Assembly: GCA_003212055.1 (NCBI GenBank)
Contig: QCQW01000003.1
Location: 1 to 52,131 of the forward strand
Direction: 5' to 3'
Source: Prochlorococcus sp. AG-459-A02
Lineage (GTDB): Bacteria > Cyanobacteriota > Cyanobacteriia > PCC-6307 > Cyanobiaceae
DNA: 52,131 bases
Below the pieces are notes generated by a model. That model was given only the letters and a program-made list of their open reading frames with translations. It was not told the origin of the DNA and ran no database searches. The position numbers and the translations under genes were made by a program. This document shows positions 32,243 to 41,523 of this stretch, piece by piece. Position 1 is the stretch's first letter. Each line of letters begins with the position of its first letter.

Positions 32243-32455
32243 ATGGAAGCAAAAAAATCTAATCCAATAAAGGTATTCTTATATATATCTGTATGGGTAA
32301 TAATTTGGGGCACTTTAGGTTCTTTTATCGATTATCCTCTATATAAAAATAAAATTTACTTAGAAGGAAGCATATATCAGTATCTTACTTTCATAGTTAC
32401 AGCTATGATTTCCATTATATTTGCAAAGTTTTTATATAAGAAAATTGATTTATAA
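32243..32455 (+). CDS. Small two-TM hypothetical protein (likely start ATG 32243)
   Basis: MEAKKSNPIKVFLYISVWVIIWGTLGSFIDYPLYKNKIYLEGSIYQYLTFIVTAMISIIFAKFLYKKIDL; immediately after hli. Confidence 0.65.
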   Translation: MEAKKSNPIKVFLYISVWVIIWGTLGSFIDYPLYKNKIYLEGSIYQYLTFIVTAMISIIFAKFLYKKIDL

Positions 32456-32707
32456 AAACTTGTACCTAAATTTCTTAATAATTTTTGCTGGTTCTTTGCT
32501 GTCATCGGACTCGTAAAGTATCCACTGATGTGTCTCAGTATCATGATCACAACCATAATTTCCAGAAAGGTTATCGTAACTTGAAAGATATGAATGACAA
32601 TTTTGGTCTGCCTCAAAAGCAGAGTCATAACCTGTTAGAAAATATATCAAAAATAGAACAGTAATTAACAAAAAAAATACTTGAGAAACTAAATTAACTA
32701 CCTTCAT
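32450..32707 (-). CDS. Small hypothetical protein with N-terminal TM/signal and Cys-containing C-terminus
   Basis: MKVVNLVSQVFFLLITVLFLIYFLTGYDSAFEADQNCHSYLSSYDNLSGNYGCDHDTETHQW. Confidence 0.6.
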   Translation of the reverse strand: MKVVNLVSQVFFLLITVLFLIYFLTGYDSAFEADQNCHSYLSSYDNLSGNYGCDHDTETHQWILYESDDSKEPAKIIKKFRYKFL

Positions 32708-32765
32708 AAGATATTCTAAAATTTAAATATATCATTTAATAAAATTTTTCGATCTAAAAATATTG

Positions 32766-33020
32766 CTAACGACCAACATTAAATACAAAGTCATGGAATT
32801 CTTGATTCTTTAAATACAGGATGACTAGTAATACTAAAATCATATTTAAGCCTATTACTATTGATCCAAAAATATTTATTTGTTTTTTACCTGGCAAAGT
32901 GTAAGTAAATTTCTTGCCTTTAAGAAAACCAGCTAAGCCTTTTTTTTCTTTTTTTGTTTCTTTTATTTGAGTATTTTGAGTATTATTCTTAACTTCATTA
33001 TCAGAAAAACCTTTTACCAT
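32766..33020 (-). CDS. Small single-TM hypothetical protein
   Basis: Lys-rich N-terminus, one TM segment (INIFGSIVIGLNMILVLLVILYL). Confidence 0.6.
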   Translation of the reverse strand: MVKGFSDNEVKNNTQNTQIKETKKEKKGLAGFLKGKKFTYTLPGKKQINIFGSIVIGLNMILVLLVILYLKNQEFHDFVFNVGR

Positions 33021-33074
33021 TACAAATTAAATAACAAATTTATAATATTCCAAAAAAATAAATTATTTTAATAA

Positions 33075-33386
33075 TTAACAATTTTTAATCACATATGGGA
33101 TCATTATTGAAATTCTCTCATTTGAGGAATTATTAAAAAAATAAGCTTCAATAATTTCCGTTTGCAGGCCCAATAAACTAGATTGACATTTGAATCTATT
33201 TTGCTCGAATACTATTAATTGTAGTTTTTCTATTTGAGAAACTAATTCTTTACATACTTGGGTTCGAGAATCTTTAAAACAATCACTAGATTGTTTTAAA
33301 ATTTTTGACTTTGTTGGTATTGTTTCTGCCATAAGGGAATTTGATAATAATAAAAATTTTAAAAATAAAATAGTTAAAAATTTCAT
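33075..33386 (-). CDS. Small exported hypothetical protein with 4 Cys in mature part
   Basis: Signal peptide MKFLTILFLKFLLLSNSLMA; cysteines SSDC, TQVC, RFKC, IKNC. Confidence 0.6.
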   Translation of the reverse strand: MKFLTILFLKFLLLSNSLMAETIPTKSKILKQSSDCFKDSRTQVCKELVSQIEKLQLIVFEQNRFKCQSSLLGLQTEIIEAYFFNNSSNERISIMIPYVIKNC

Positions 33387-33463
33387 TACTTTTTAAGACT
33401 TTAAAATTTTGGATACTTCGGGTGAAGTTTTGGTCATTGAGCTAATTGCATTTTATTGTGATT

Positions 33464-33491
33464 AAAAAAAAAGATGCCCTAAAAGAGCACC
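33464..33491 (-). terminator. Rho-independent terminator downstream of HU gene
   Basis: Minus strand GGTGCTCTTTTAGGGCATC hairpin (7-bp stem with G-T pairs) followed by T run. Confidence 0.75.
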
Positions 33492-33523
33492 TTGTTATTA
33501 AGGGAAGAAGTAGATTAATAAGT

Positions 33524-33799
33524 TTACCCTTGAACTCTATCCTTAAAAAGTTTACCTGCAGAGAATGTTGGAACTCTTTTAGCAGGTATTGCTATTTTTT
33601 CGCCTGTCTTAGGGTTTAATCCCTGTCTTGCAGAACGATCTCTTGGTTCGAAAGAACCAAATCCTAGTAAAGAGACTTTTTTGCCTTCCACTACTGAATC
33701 AACAATAGTTTCAATAGCTGCATCAACAACTAAAGAAACATCCGTTTTTGTGAGCTCTGTACGAGCTGCAACAAGATTTACTAAATCAGCTTTGTTCAT
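33524..33799 (-). CDS. hup: DNA-binding protein HU
   Basis: MNKADLVNLVAARTELTKTDVSLVVDAAIETI, VSLLGFGSFEPRDRSARQGLNPKTGEKIAIPAKRVPTFSAGKLFKD. Confidence 0.96.
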   Translation of the reverse strand: MNKADLVNLVAARTELTKTDVSLVVDAAIETIVDSVVEGKKVSLLGFGSFEPRDRSARQGLNPKTGEKIAIPAKRVPTFSAGKLFKDRVQG

Positions 33800-33874
33800 T
33801 GAAATTTAAATTAAAGCAAAGGTTTAAAAAAAAAAGATTTAAATCGAGTTTTAAACCTCGAACTTCCACATCAT

Positions 33875-34012
33875 ATGGAGCAAATACAAATACGGCAACT
33901 GAAAATGCCGGCGGCGCAAAGCTTTATACAAATTTTAGGGACATTTTTAGCAACATTATTTATTTTTATAGCCGCGCTTTTTTCGTTTATAAAAAATAGC
34001 CTCTTCATTTAG
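33875..34012 (+). CDS. Small single-TM ORF, 45 aa, not in ORF track
   Basis: Hand translation MEQIQIRQLKMPAAQSFIQILGTFLATLFIFIAALFSFIKNSLFI; locally GC-richer sequence. Confidence 0.45.
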   Translation: MEQIQIRQLKMPAAQSFIQILGTFLATLFIFIAALFSFIKNSLFI

Positions 34013-34084
34013 AGAGCAGCTAAAAGCATTGGTGGCACTGCATTTAGCCTTAAAAAATCTAACTAAATTTAGCAAAGGGAAAAA

Positions 34085-34168
34085 ATGTCAAAGGGGGATG
34101 AATTTAAGAATTTGAGCTATTTATTATGTTTTATTAATTTTCAGATATATTTCCTTCTCATCACATGA
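34085..34168 (+). CDS. Possible 27-aa ORF with SD-like AAGGGA
   Basis: MSKGDEFKNLSYLLCFINFQIYFLLIT; ATGA overlap with next small ORF. Confidence 0.25.
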   Translation: MSKGDEFKNLSYLLCFINFQIYFLLIT

Positions 34169-34275
34169 AAAAGCATAATTTTTATTTTGAAATCAAGAAA
34201 AATCTGGTTTTCTCATTATTAAACTTTCTCTCTAAATCGTTTTATGCACTAAGCAGATGGATGATGAAATTGTAA
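34165..34275 (+). CDS. Possible 36-aa ORF
   Basis: MKKHNFYFEIKKNLVFSLLNFLSKSFYALSRWMMKL; ATG overlaps preceding TGA. Confidence 0.25.
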   Translation: MKKHNFYFEIKKNLVFSLLNFLSKSFYALSRWMMKL

Positions 34276-34427
34276 TTAATTAGAAAATTAATACTCTCCA
34301 AGATCTAGGAAAGTTGATTAGTGAAGCCTTAAATTTGAGTTTTTTTTTTAAATTTGCATCTATCATTCAAATATCAGTAATTTAAATAAATTATCTAAAT
34401 ATTTAACTAATCAATGATAAAGAGAAA

Positions 34428-36461
34428 GTGATTCATCTCAATAAAGGTAAACCATTTCCTCTAGGGAGTTCTCTAACTTCACAAGGGGTTAATTTTTCCA
34501 TAGTAGCCACAAATGCAGAATACGTAGAAATCTTATTGTTTGAGAAAGAGGACTCTATTTCCCCAAAAAGTATCCTCAAATTAGATCAGACTCATAATAA
34601 AGGGCCTTACTGGCATGCGGAAATAAAAAATCTAGATGAAGGTTGTATTTATGCTTTTAGAGTAAAGCAAAAAAATAATGAGATTAATAATAACTATGAA
34701 AAAAAAGTATTACTTGATCCATGTTCAAGGGGTATTACCGGATGGGGAAGTTATAAAAGAGAAAATGCATTAAAAACGCAAGAAAATACTAATTCTTGTC
34801 TTAAAAGCGTTGTTTGCGATAGAAAACTATTTAATTTTAAGGATTATCCAAGACCGAAACATTCTTGGGAAGAAACAATTATTTATGAACTCCATATCAA
34901 AGCTTTCACTGAATCAACTGATAAAGATGAAAGTTGTTTTAAGAAAATTTTAAAAAAAATTCCATATCTCAAAGAACTGGGTATTACAACAATTGAATTA
35001 CTTCCAATTTTTTGTTTTGATCCAAATGATGCCCCAAGTGGTCTAAAAAATTTTTGGGGTTATAGTCCAATCAATTGGTTTACTCCGCATTTTGAATATC
35101 TTTCGAATGAATCCGCCGAAAAGAATAGAGAGGAATTTAGAAGATTTGTAGAGGAATGTCATAAAGCAGATATTGAAGTCATCTTAGATGTTGTTTACAA
35201 TCACACTTCCGAAGGTGATTCAAGAGGGCCAGCAATATCTTGGAAAGGTATAGATGAAAATCTTTATTACTTTATTGGAAAAGATAAAAATTATCAGGAT
35301 GTCTCCGGATGTGGTAATACTATTGCAGCAAACAGAGGATTAGTTAGAAAACTAATTATTGAATCATTAAAATGTTGGGCTAGTGAATTAGGAGTTGATG
35401 GTTTTAGATTTGATTTAGGAATTGCCCTTTCAAGGGGAGAAAATCTTTCACCGCTTGATAATCCTCCAATTTTTGAAGATATAGAATGTGAGCCAGAACT
35501 TATTGATATCAAGTTAATAAGTGAGCCATGGGATTGTGGCGGTTTATATAAATTAGGTAATTTCCCATCTAAGAATACTTTCACTTGGAATGGTCATTTT
35601 AGAGATGACTTGCGGAGATTTTGGAAAGGGGATAAAGATACAGCTTGGAATATGAGCGATAAAATTAAAGGGACACCCTCTATTTATAAAGAAGATAATA
35701 TTTTCCCAAAATCAATAAATTTTATTACTTCACATGATGGATTCACTCTAAAAGATTTAGTAACTTTCAATAGAAAACACAATTTTGCCAATAGAGAACA
35801 AAATAGAGATGGTGATAACCATAACAATTCTTGGAATCATGGTACAGAGGGACCAACTACAAACTTATTAATTAATGATTTAAGAAAAAGACAACAAAAA
35901 AATCTTATTCTTAGTTTACTTATATCTAAAGGTGTTCCAATGATACTTATGGGTGATGAGATAGGAAGGTCACAAGGCGGTAACAATAATTCTTGGTGCC
36001 AAAATAATTTATTGGGCTGGATGAATTGGGAACATGGTCAACAAGATTTGGAATTATTAGAATATTTTAAATACGTTATAAAAATCCGAAAAAAATTAAT
36101 AAACATTTTTAATCCATCATTCTTCCCTAATAATCAAACCAATGAAAATATTCCAAGATATCATTGGCATGGAACAAAGTTAGATAGACCCGATTGGAGT
36201 AGTTGGTCTCACACAGTTGCCTTTAGCATCAACAAAGGCAATACTAATCCGCTGGTTTGGATAGGTTTAAATGCATATTCAAAAAGTATCGATTTCTCCT
36301 TACCGGAATGTAAATATAATTGGTTAAAGGTTATTGACACTAGCATGTCTGAAATTTTTAAACCCTCAACTATTAATGAAAAATCTGTTTCAATAAAGAG
36401 TAGATGCTCTTTATTAATCATTTCAGAAGAAGTATTTGGGACAAAAAACAATATATTCTAA
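34428..36461 (+). CDS. glgX: Glycogen debranching enzyme / isoamylase (GTG start)
   Basis: CBM48 N-terminus (GVNFSIVATNAEYVEILLF) and GH13 motifs DVVYNHT, DGFRFDLG, ISEPWD, TSHDGFTL. Confidence 0.93.
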   Translation: MIHLNKGKPFPLGSSLTSQGVNFSIVATNAEYVEILLFEKEDSISPKSILKLDQTHNKGPYWHAEIKNLDEGCIYAFRVKQKNNEINNNYEKKVLLDPCSRGITGWGSYKRENALKTQENTNSCLKSVVCDRKLFNFKDYPRPKHSWEETIIYELHIKAFTESTDKDESCFKKILKKIPYLKELGITTIELLPIFCFDPNDAPSGLKNFWGYSPINWFTPHFEYLSNESAEKNREEFRRFVEECHKADIEVILDVVYNHTSEGDSRGPAISWKGIDENLYYFIGKDKNYQDVSGCGNTIAANRGLVRKLIIESLKCWASELGVDGFRFDLGIALSRGENLSPLDNPPIFEDIECEPELIDIKLISEPWDCGGLYKLGNFPSKNTFTWNGHFRDDLRRFWKGDKDTAWNMSDKIKGTPSIYKEDNIFPKSINFITSHDGFTLKDLVTFNRKHNFANREQNRDGDNHNNSWNHGTEGPTTNLLINDLRKRQQKNLILSLLISKGVPMILMGDEIGRSQGGNNNSWCQNNLLGWMNWEHGQQDLELLEYFKYVIKIRKKLINIFNPSFFPNNQTNENIPRYHWHGTKLDRPDWSSWSHTVAFSINKGNTNPLVWIGLNAYSKSIDFSLPECKYNWLKVIDTSMSEIFKPSTINEKSVSIKSRCSLLIISEEVFGTKNNIF

Positions 36462-36462
36462 A

Positions 36463-36533
36463 AGCGGGCGGCGGGAATCGAACCCGCATCTTCAGCTTGG
36501 AAGGCTGAGGTTTTACCACTAAACCACGCCCGC
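36463..36533 (-). tRNA. tRNA-Gly (anticodon TCC)
   Basis: Reverse complement GCGGGCGTGGTTTAGTGGTAAAACCTCAGCCTTCCAAGCTGAAGATGCGGGTTCGATTCCCGCCGCCCGCT. Confidence 0.95.
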
Positions 36534-36594
36534 ATTAAGTAATATAATTACCATTGCAATAATACATTATCAAACAATCAACAAAGTAAAAAGA

Positions 36595-37992
36595 TTGGAA
36601 AATTCACACTCGAAAAAAAATATTAAAAGATCAACAACAAGATTAATGTTCTCTTATGGGCTAGGGGATGCAGGCACAGGTTTAGTCGCGACGCAATTTG
36701 GTTTTTTTCTGTTCAGATTCTTTATTTCTGCTGGTTTACCAGTAATAATTGCAGGTTCATTATTAATGTTAATAAAGATATGGGACGCAGTAAATGATCC
36801 TTTAATTGGATGGTTAAGTGATCGAACCAAATCAAGATGGGGGCCTAGAATCCCTTGGATGGTAGCAGCCTCTGTTCCTCTTGGTTTCTCTTTAGCTGCG
36901 ATTTGGTGGACACCCACTGGTTCCGTGCTAACCAAGACTATATACTATGCCATAATTTCTATAGTCGTAATGACTGCTTATACAAGTATTAATCTTCCTT
37001 TTGCAGCTCTATCTACTGAAATTTCTGAAAAAACAGCAATAAGAACAAGACTAAACGCATCTAGATTTACTGGTTCAATAATTGCAGGACTAACTGGTTT
37101 AATTATTGCTGGAGTTGTATTAGGTTCTGAAGGATCAGCAAATAATGAATATTTTTTAATGGGTAAAATAAGTGGATGTATTGCTGTTGCTGCAACATTA
37201 ATTTCTTGTTGGGGATTGGCTCCATTTGCAAAAAAAGCACGAAGGCCTTCAGGAAAAGTGGAAGCCATAACACTTCAATTCAAAAGAATCTTCAGAAATA
37301 AAAAATTTCTAAAAGTTATTACTCTTTATATTCTTCTCTGGTGCGCCTTACAATTGATGCAAACTGTAGCTTTAATTTACGTAGAAGATGTACTGAATGT
37401 ACCAACATATATTGCGAAGTGGATCCCGATACCTTTCCAAATTAGCGCTTTAGTGGGTTTACAAATATGGACCAGAGTATCAAATAAATTGAATAGGATT
37501 TCAGCTTTAAACTATGGAGCGATGATTTGGATTCTTTCATGTACGGCAACTTTGTTTTTACCTTCTTTATCTAGTTTTTCAGGAGTTGGGGATAATTTAT
37601 TTCTAAATACAGGAAATATAATTTTGTTCATTCTTTTAATTTTCATAATCTGTATTATTGGTATTGGAGCTTCAACTGCTTTTCTTATCCCTTGGTCACT
37701 ACTTCCTGATGCAATAGATGAAGATCCAGAGAAACCAGCAGGACTATATACTGCTTGGATGGTACTTATTCAGAAGATTGGTATCGCGCTTAGTGTTCAA
37801 TTATTAGGATTTTTATTGTATTTATCTGGTTATCAATCATGCTTGGTTGATAAAGATGGTCTAAATATTATGGAACAATGCTACTCAGCACAATTAACTA
37901 TTAGATTGTGTATTGGTTTTATACCCTCAATATTGGTAATAATTGGTCTTTTAATCATGAGAAAATGGGATCGAAAATTAATTACAAACTAA
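36595..37992 (+). CDS. MFS/GPH-family (MelB-like) cation-coupled transporter (TTG start)
   Basis: 12-TM; YGLGDAGTGLV, DPLIGWLSDRTKSRWGPRIPWM, LPWSLLPDAIDEDPEKPAGLYTAW. Confidence 0.88.
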   Translation: MENSHSKKNIKRSTTRLMFSYGLGDAGTGLVATQFGFFLFRFFISAGLPVIIAGSLLMLIKIWDAVNDPLIGWLSDRTKSRWGPRIPWMVAASVPLGFSLAAIWWTPTGSVLTKTIYYAIISIVVMTAYTSINLPFAALSTEISEKTAIRTRLNASRFTGSIIAGLTGLIIAGVVLGSEGSANNEYFLMGKISGCIAVAATLISCWGLAPFAKKARRPSGKVEAITLQFKRIFRNKKFLKVITLYILLWCALQLMQTVALIYVEDVLNVPTYIAKWIPIPFQISALVGLQIWTRVSNKLNRISALNYGAMIWILSCTATLFLPSLSSFSGVGDNLFLNTGNIILFILLIFIICIIGIGASTAFLIPWSLLPDAIDEDPEKPAGLYTAWMVLIQKIGIALSVQLLGFLLYLSGYQSCLVDKDGLNIMEQCYSAQLTIRLCIGFIPSILVIIGLLIMRKWDRKLITN

Positions 37993-38001
37993 TATAAAGG
38001 T

Positions 38002-38757
38002 ATGTATTACCCTAATTTTCTCAAAAGACTTCTTAGCAGCTTAATCATTGGCGGGCAAGCAATTAATTTTATCTTTAGAGGTAAAATTTCCAAAAATGAT
38101 CTCTTTGACCAACTTATGGAGTCAGGCCCTGGAAGTTTGTTAATTGTATTAATTACAGGAATTGCCGCAGGCACTGTTTTTAATATTCAAGTTGCATCAC
38201 AACTTACAAGTATGGGAGTTTCAAGTGAAATTGGAGGTTTATTAGCAGTTGGCATGGCGAGAGAAATGGCTCCTCTTTTAACTGCTACTTTAATGACTGG
38301 AAAGGTTGCCACTGCCTATGCTGCTCAACTGGGCACTATGAAAGTCACAGAACAAATTGAGGCAATAACCATGTTAAGGACGGAACCAGTCCAATATTTG
38401 GTAGTCCCAAGGTTACTTTCGATGATAATAATGTCTCCTATACAGTGTCTTTTATTCTTATCTGTAGCTTTGTGGAGTGGACAAATTTGGAGCACAATTT
38501 TTTATAAAGTTCCTCCAATAGTTTTTTGGACATCTGTAAGATCAGGTAATGTGAGTTTAACCAGTACAGACTTAACTTCAATGTTAATAAAATCTGTAGT
38601 GTTCGGATTACTTATTTCAATCATTGCTTGTGGATATGGACTCACAACTAAAGGTGGTCCAAAAGAAGTTGGAACAAGTACAACAGGTGCAGTTGTATTG
38701 ACTCTCGTTACTGTATCTTTAATGGATGTATTACTAACGCAAATTTTATTTGGATGA
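38002..38757 (+). CDS. MlaE/YrbE-family ABC transporter permease
   Basis: GSLLIVLITGIAAGTVFNIQVASQL, AVGMAREMAPLLTATLMTGKVATAYAAQLGTMKVTEQIEAI. Confidence 0.93.
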   Translation: MYYPNFLKRLLSSLIIGGQAINFIFRGKISKNDLFDQLMESGPGSLLIVLITGIAAGTVFNIQVASQLTSMGVSSEIGGLLAVGMAREMAPLLTATLMTGKVATAYAAQLGTMKVTEQIEAITMLRTEPVQYLVVPRLLSMIIMSPIQCLLFLSVALWSGQIWSTIFYKVPPIVFWTSVRSGNVSLTSTDLTSMLIKSVVFGLLISIIACGYGLTTKGGPKEVGTSTTGAVVLTLVTVSLMDVLLTQILFG

Positions 38758-39166
38758 TTCTATGTTTAACACTAAATCAAAAAAAGAGGAGCCAGTAATA
38801 ATATCTCCATCATTTCAGTTGCCAATCATTCTAATAGTTTTAAGTTTTATGCTTTTGTTTTTGAATATTGGTTCTTTGCCAACAATAGTTTTTGCTTCTT
38901 TTAGCTTTTTTTTATTACTTCAGTCATTCACCTTAAGAATAAAAATAACAAATGATGATTTTATCGTTTTACAATTAGGGAAAGAGATTAGAACTTTTCC
39001 ATTCAAGAACTGGATATCATGGAAATTCTTTTTCCCTATAATCCCAGGAATTTTTTATTTTAGAGAAAAGTCCAGTCCTCATTTATTACCAATTTTATTT
39101 AATCCAAAGCAATTAAAAGATGAGCTCATAAAAAAAGTTGACTCCCTGGAAATTAAAAATTCTTAA
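38750..39166 (+). CDS. DUF3119-type cyanobacterial protein
   Basis: Two TM then PH-like region; position before DUF3086 gene. Confidence 0.7.
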   Translation: MDDSMFNTKSKKEEPVIISPSFQLPIILIVLSFMLLFLNIGSLPTIVFASFSFFLLLQSFTLRIKITNDDFIVLQLGKEIRTFPFKNWISWKFFFPIIPGIFYFREKSSPHLLPILFNPKQLKDELIKKVDSLEIKNS

Positions 39167-39201
39167 AATTCAGACTTTGCCTAATCATCAAAATTATTTA
39201 A

Positions 39202-40212
39202 ATGACCAATACAGAAATTTCCAATAATAATCCTGAAAAGGAATTAATAATAGATAAGTCAATTTCAGATGATAAAACCAAAGAAATTAGTAAGAAAAAT
39301 ACAACGCAAAATAAAAAAATTACACCAAAAAAAGATAAATCAACTAGATCTTTTGATGAAATTTATAATGAAATTTTTAGAGATCTCGTTTCAAAAAAAG
39401 ACTCTTTAGTTAAAGAAATAAAAGAGTTAGAAACAAAAAAAAATGAAATAGAAAAAGATATTGAGTCAAATTTTAAAGGACAGTCAGATAATATTGCTAA
39501 AAGAGTTAAAGGCTTTCAAGAGTACTTAACTGGAGCTTTGCAGAATCTTTCACAAAACGTAGAGAAACTTGAATTAGTTTCTCAACCAATAATCGTAAAA
39601 CCTTCTCCCCTTGATGAGAAAAAGCAAAACATAAGCACAAATAATGTAGTTAATGTTCCTGCTCTTTCTGAAACATTTAAGCCAGATGAAGAGATTATAA
39701 AAAGTTGCTTTACAAGTTTCACAGAACAACCTGACTTTTATGCAGAACCTTGGAAATTAAGACGGAGTCTTGATTCATCAGATATAGAAATTATGGATGA
39801 TTGGTTCTTTAACATGGGCGGAAGAGGTTCTCTTGAAAGTAGAGGATCTCGACAAAAAAATGCCTTATTATCAGCAGGTTTAATATCTATTCTTGGAGAA
39901 TTATATGGAGATCAGTTTCAGACTCTTATTTTAGCTTCGCAGCCTGAACGATTAGGTGAATGGAGAAGAATTCTTCAAGATTCACTTGGTCTCACAAGGG
40001 ATGACTTTGGACCTAATAGTGGGATTGTTCTTTTTGAGAGGCCTGAAGGTGTAATCGAAAGAGCTGATAGATTAGAAGCCAATGAAGAATTGCCATTAAT
40101 TATCATTGATGCAGCAGAAACCTCTGTTGAAATTCCAATACTTCAATTCCCATTATGGGTTGCATTTGCTGGTTCAGATAATGAAATTTACGATGATCTT
40201 GAACTAAACTAA
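39202..40212 (+). CDS. DUF3086-type cyanobacterial protein
   Basis: Coiled-coil N-terminus and conserved [57 protein letters not shown]. Confidence 0.8.
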   Translation: MTNTEISNNNPEKELIIDKSISDDKTKEISKKNTTQNKKITPKKDKSTRSFDEIYNEIFRDLVSKKDSLVKEIKELETKKNEIEKDIESNFKGQSDNIAKRVKGFQEYLTGALQNLSQNVEKLELVSQPIIVKPSPLDEKKQNISTNNVVNVPALSETFKPDEEIIKSCFTSFTEQPDFYAEPWKLRRSLDSSDIEIMDDWFFNMGGRGSLESRGSRQKNALLSAGLISILGELYGDQFQTLILASQPERLGEWRRILQDSLGLTRDDFGPNSGIVLFERPEGVIERADRLEANEELPLIIIDAAETSVEIPILQFPLWVAFAGSDNEIYDDLELN

Positions 40213-40217
40213 GCTTT

Positions 40218-40811
40218 ATGAATATCTTAATAATTTTTACAAGTTATCTTTTAGGATCACTTCCGACAGGTTTTTTAATTGGAAAATATCTCAAGAATAT
40301 AGACCTAAGAACTATAGGATCTGGATCTACAGGTACCACAAATGTCTTAAGAAATGTTGGGAAATGGCCAGCACTTTTTGTATTTATCATTGACGTTGGG
40401 AAAGGCCTTATTGCAGTAAAAATTGCTCAATATTACACAGATCAAGGATTAATAGAGGTAATAGCAGGGATATCCGCTATCTCAGGACATATTTGGCCAA
40501 TATGGCTTGGAGGTAAAGGAGGGAAAGCTGTTGCAACTGGATTAGGTATGTTTTTAGCTCTTTCTTGGAAAGTTGGACTCGCATCTCTTGGCATTTTTTT
40601 AATAGTCCTAACTAAAACTAAATTTGTTTCTTTATCCAGTATTTCAGCTGCAATCTTACTTCCTATTTTTATGTTTTTTTACCTAGATAAATTTATGCAC
40701 TCGTACTTTTTTATAAGTTTAATTGTGGCATTATTAGTAATCTGGAAACATAGAACAAACATAACAAGATTACTTAAGGGAGAAGAATCCAAAATTAACC
40801 AGAATCAATAG
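40218..40811 (+). CDS. plsY: Glycerol-3-phosphate acyltransferase PlsY
   Basis: [62 protein letters not shown]. Confidence 0.95.
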   Translation: MNILIIFTSYLLGSLPTGFLIGKYLKNIDLRTIGSGSTGTTNVLRNVGKWPALFVFIIDVGKGLIAVKIAQYYTDQGLIEVIAGISAISGHIWPIWLGGKGGKAVATGLGMFLALSWKVGLASLGIFLIVLTKTKFVSLSSISAAILLPIFMFFYLDKFMHSYFFISLIVALLVIWKHRTNITRLLKGEESKINQNQ

Positions 40812-41523
40812 ATTTAAATATTTCTATTAGAGCTTTATTAGGATCTATAGCTTTTGATATTGATCTACCAATGACCAACTTAGAAGCGCCATTATCTATA
40901 GCTTCATGAGGAGTCATAGTTCTATTTTGATCATCTTTATTGTCAATATTTAATCTGATACCTGGTGTAATAAGTTCAAAATTATCCTTATAAATAGATC
41001 TCAACATTTTTACCTCCAAAGGGGAACAAACACATCCATCTAATCCGGCATCAAAAGACAACTTTGCAAGTCTCAATACATTTTCTTCAATTGAATTATT
41101 TCTATCAAGATCAGTTTGAAAATCTTTAAGAGAAAAGCTTGTTAAAACAGTTATACCTACCACAAATGGAGGTTTTACACTGACTGAGGTGGCTCCTTCT
41201 AAAGATGCTTTTTTCGAATCCTTAAGAGCTTTTAGACCTGATGAAGCATGAATAGAAATTATATCAACCCCTAATTTTGAAACTTGAAAACATGCTGCAC
41301 TCATGGTATTTGGAATATCATGAAATTTTAAGTCTAAAAAAATTTTTTTATTTAAACTTTTTAATATTTCAATAACTCTCGGACCTTCCCTAACAAAAAG
41401 CTCTAGACCAACTTTCACCCACTTAATATTAGGACATTTTTCTAGAATTAATTTTGCTTGACTTACATCTAGTCCATCAATTGCCAATATTATTTTATCT
41501 TCTGAATTAAATCTGTTATTCAT
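40795..41523 (-). CDS. pyrF: Orotidine 5'-phosphate decarboxylase
   Basis: [35 protein letters not shown]. Confidence 0.95.
   Translation of the reverse strand: MNNRFNSEDKIILAIDGLDVSQAKLILEKCPNIKWVKVGLELFVREGPRVIEILKSLNKKIFLDLKFHDIPNTMSAACFQVSKLGVDIISIHASSGLKALKDSKKASLEGATSVSVKPPFVVGITVLTSFSLKDFQTDLDRNNSIEENVLRLAKLSFDAGLDGCVCSPLEVKMLRSIYKDNFELITPGIRLNIDNKDDQNRTMTPHEAIDNGASKLVIGRSISKAIDPNKALIEIFKSIDSG

Noticed and set aside
32377-32628. 83-aa minus ORF overlapping 32450..32707
   Set aside because: The 32450-32707 frame has a cleaner N-terminal hydrophobic segment and initiation context; only one is likely real.
33799-33999. Track ORF of 66 aa (MKFKLKQRFKKKRFKSSFKP...)
   Set aside because: Low-complexity Lys/Phe start from A/T runs in the hup upstream region; a better-looking ORF exists in another frame (33875-34012).
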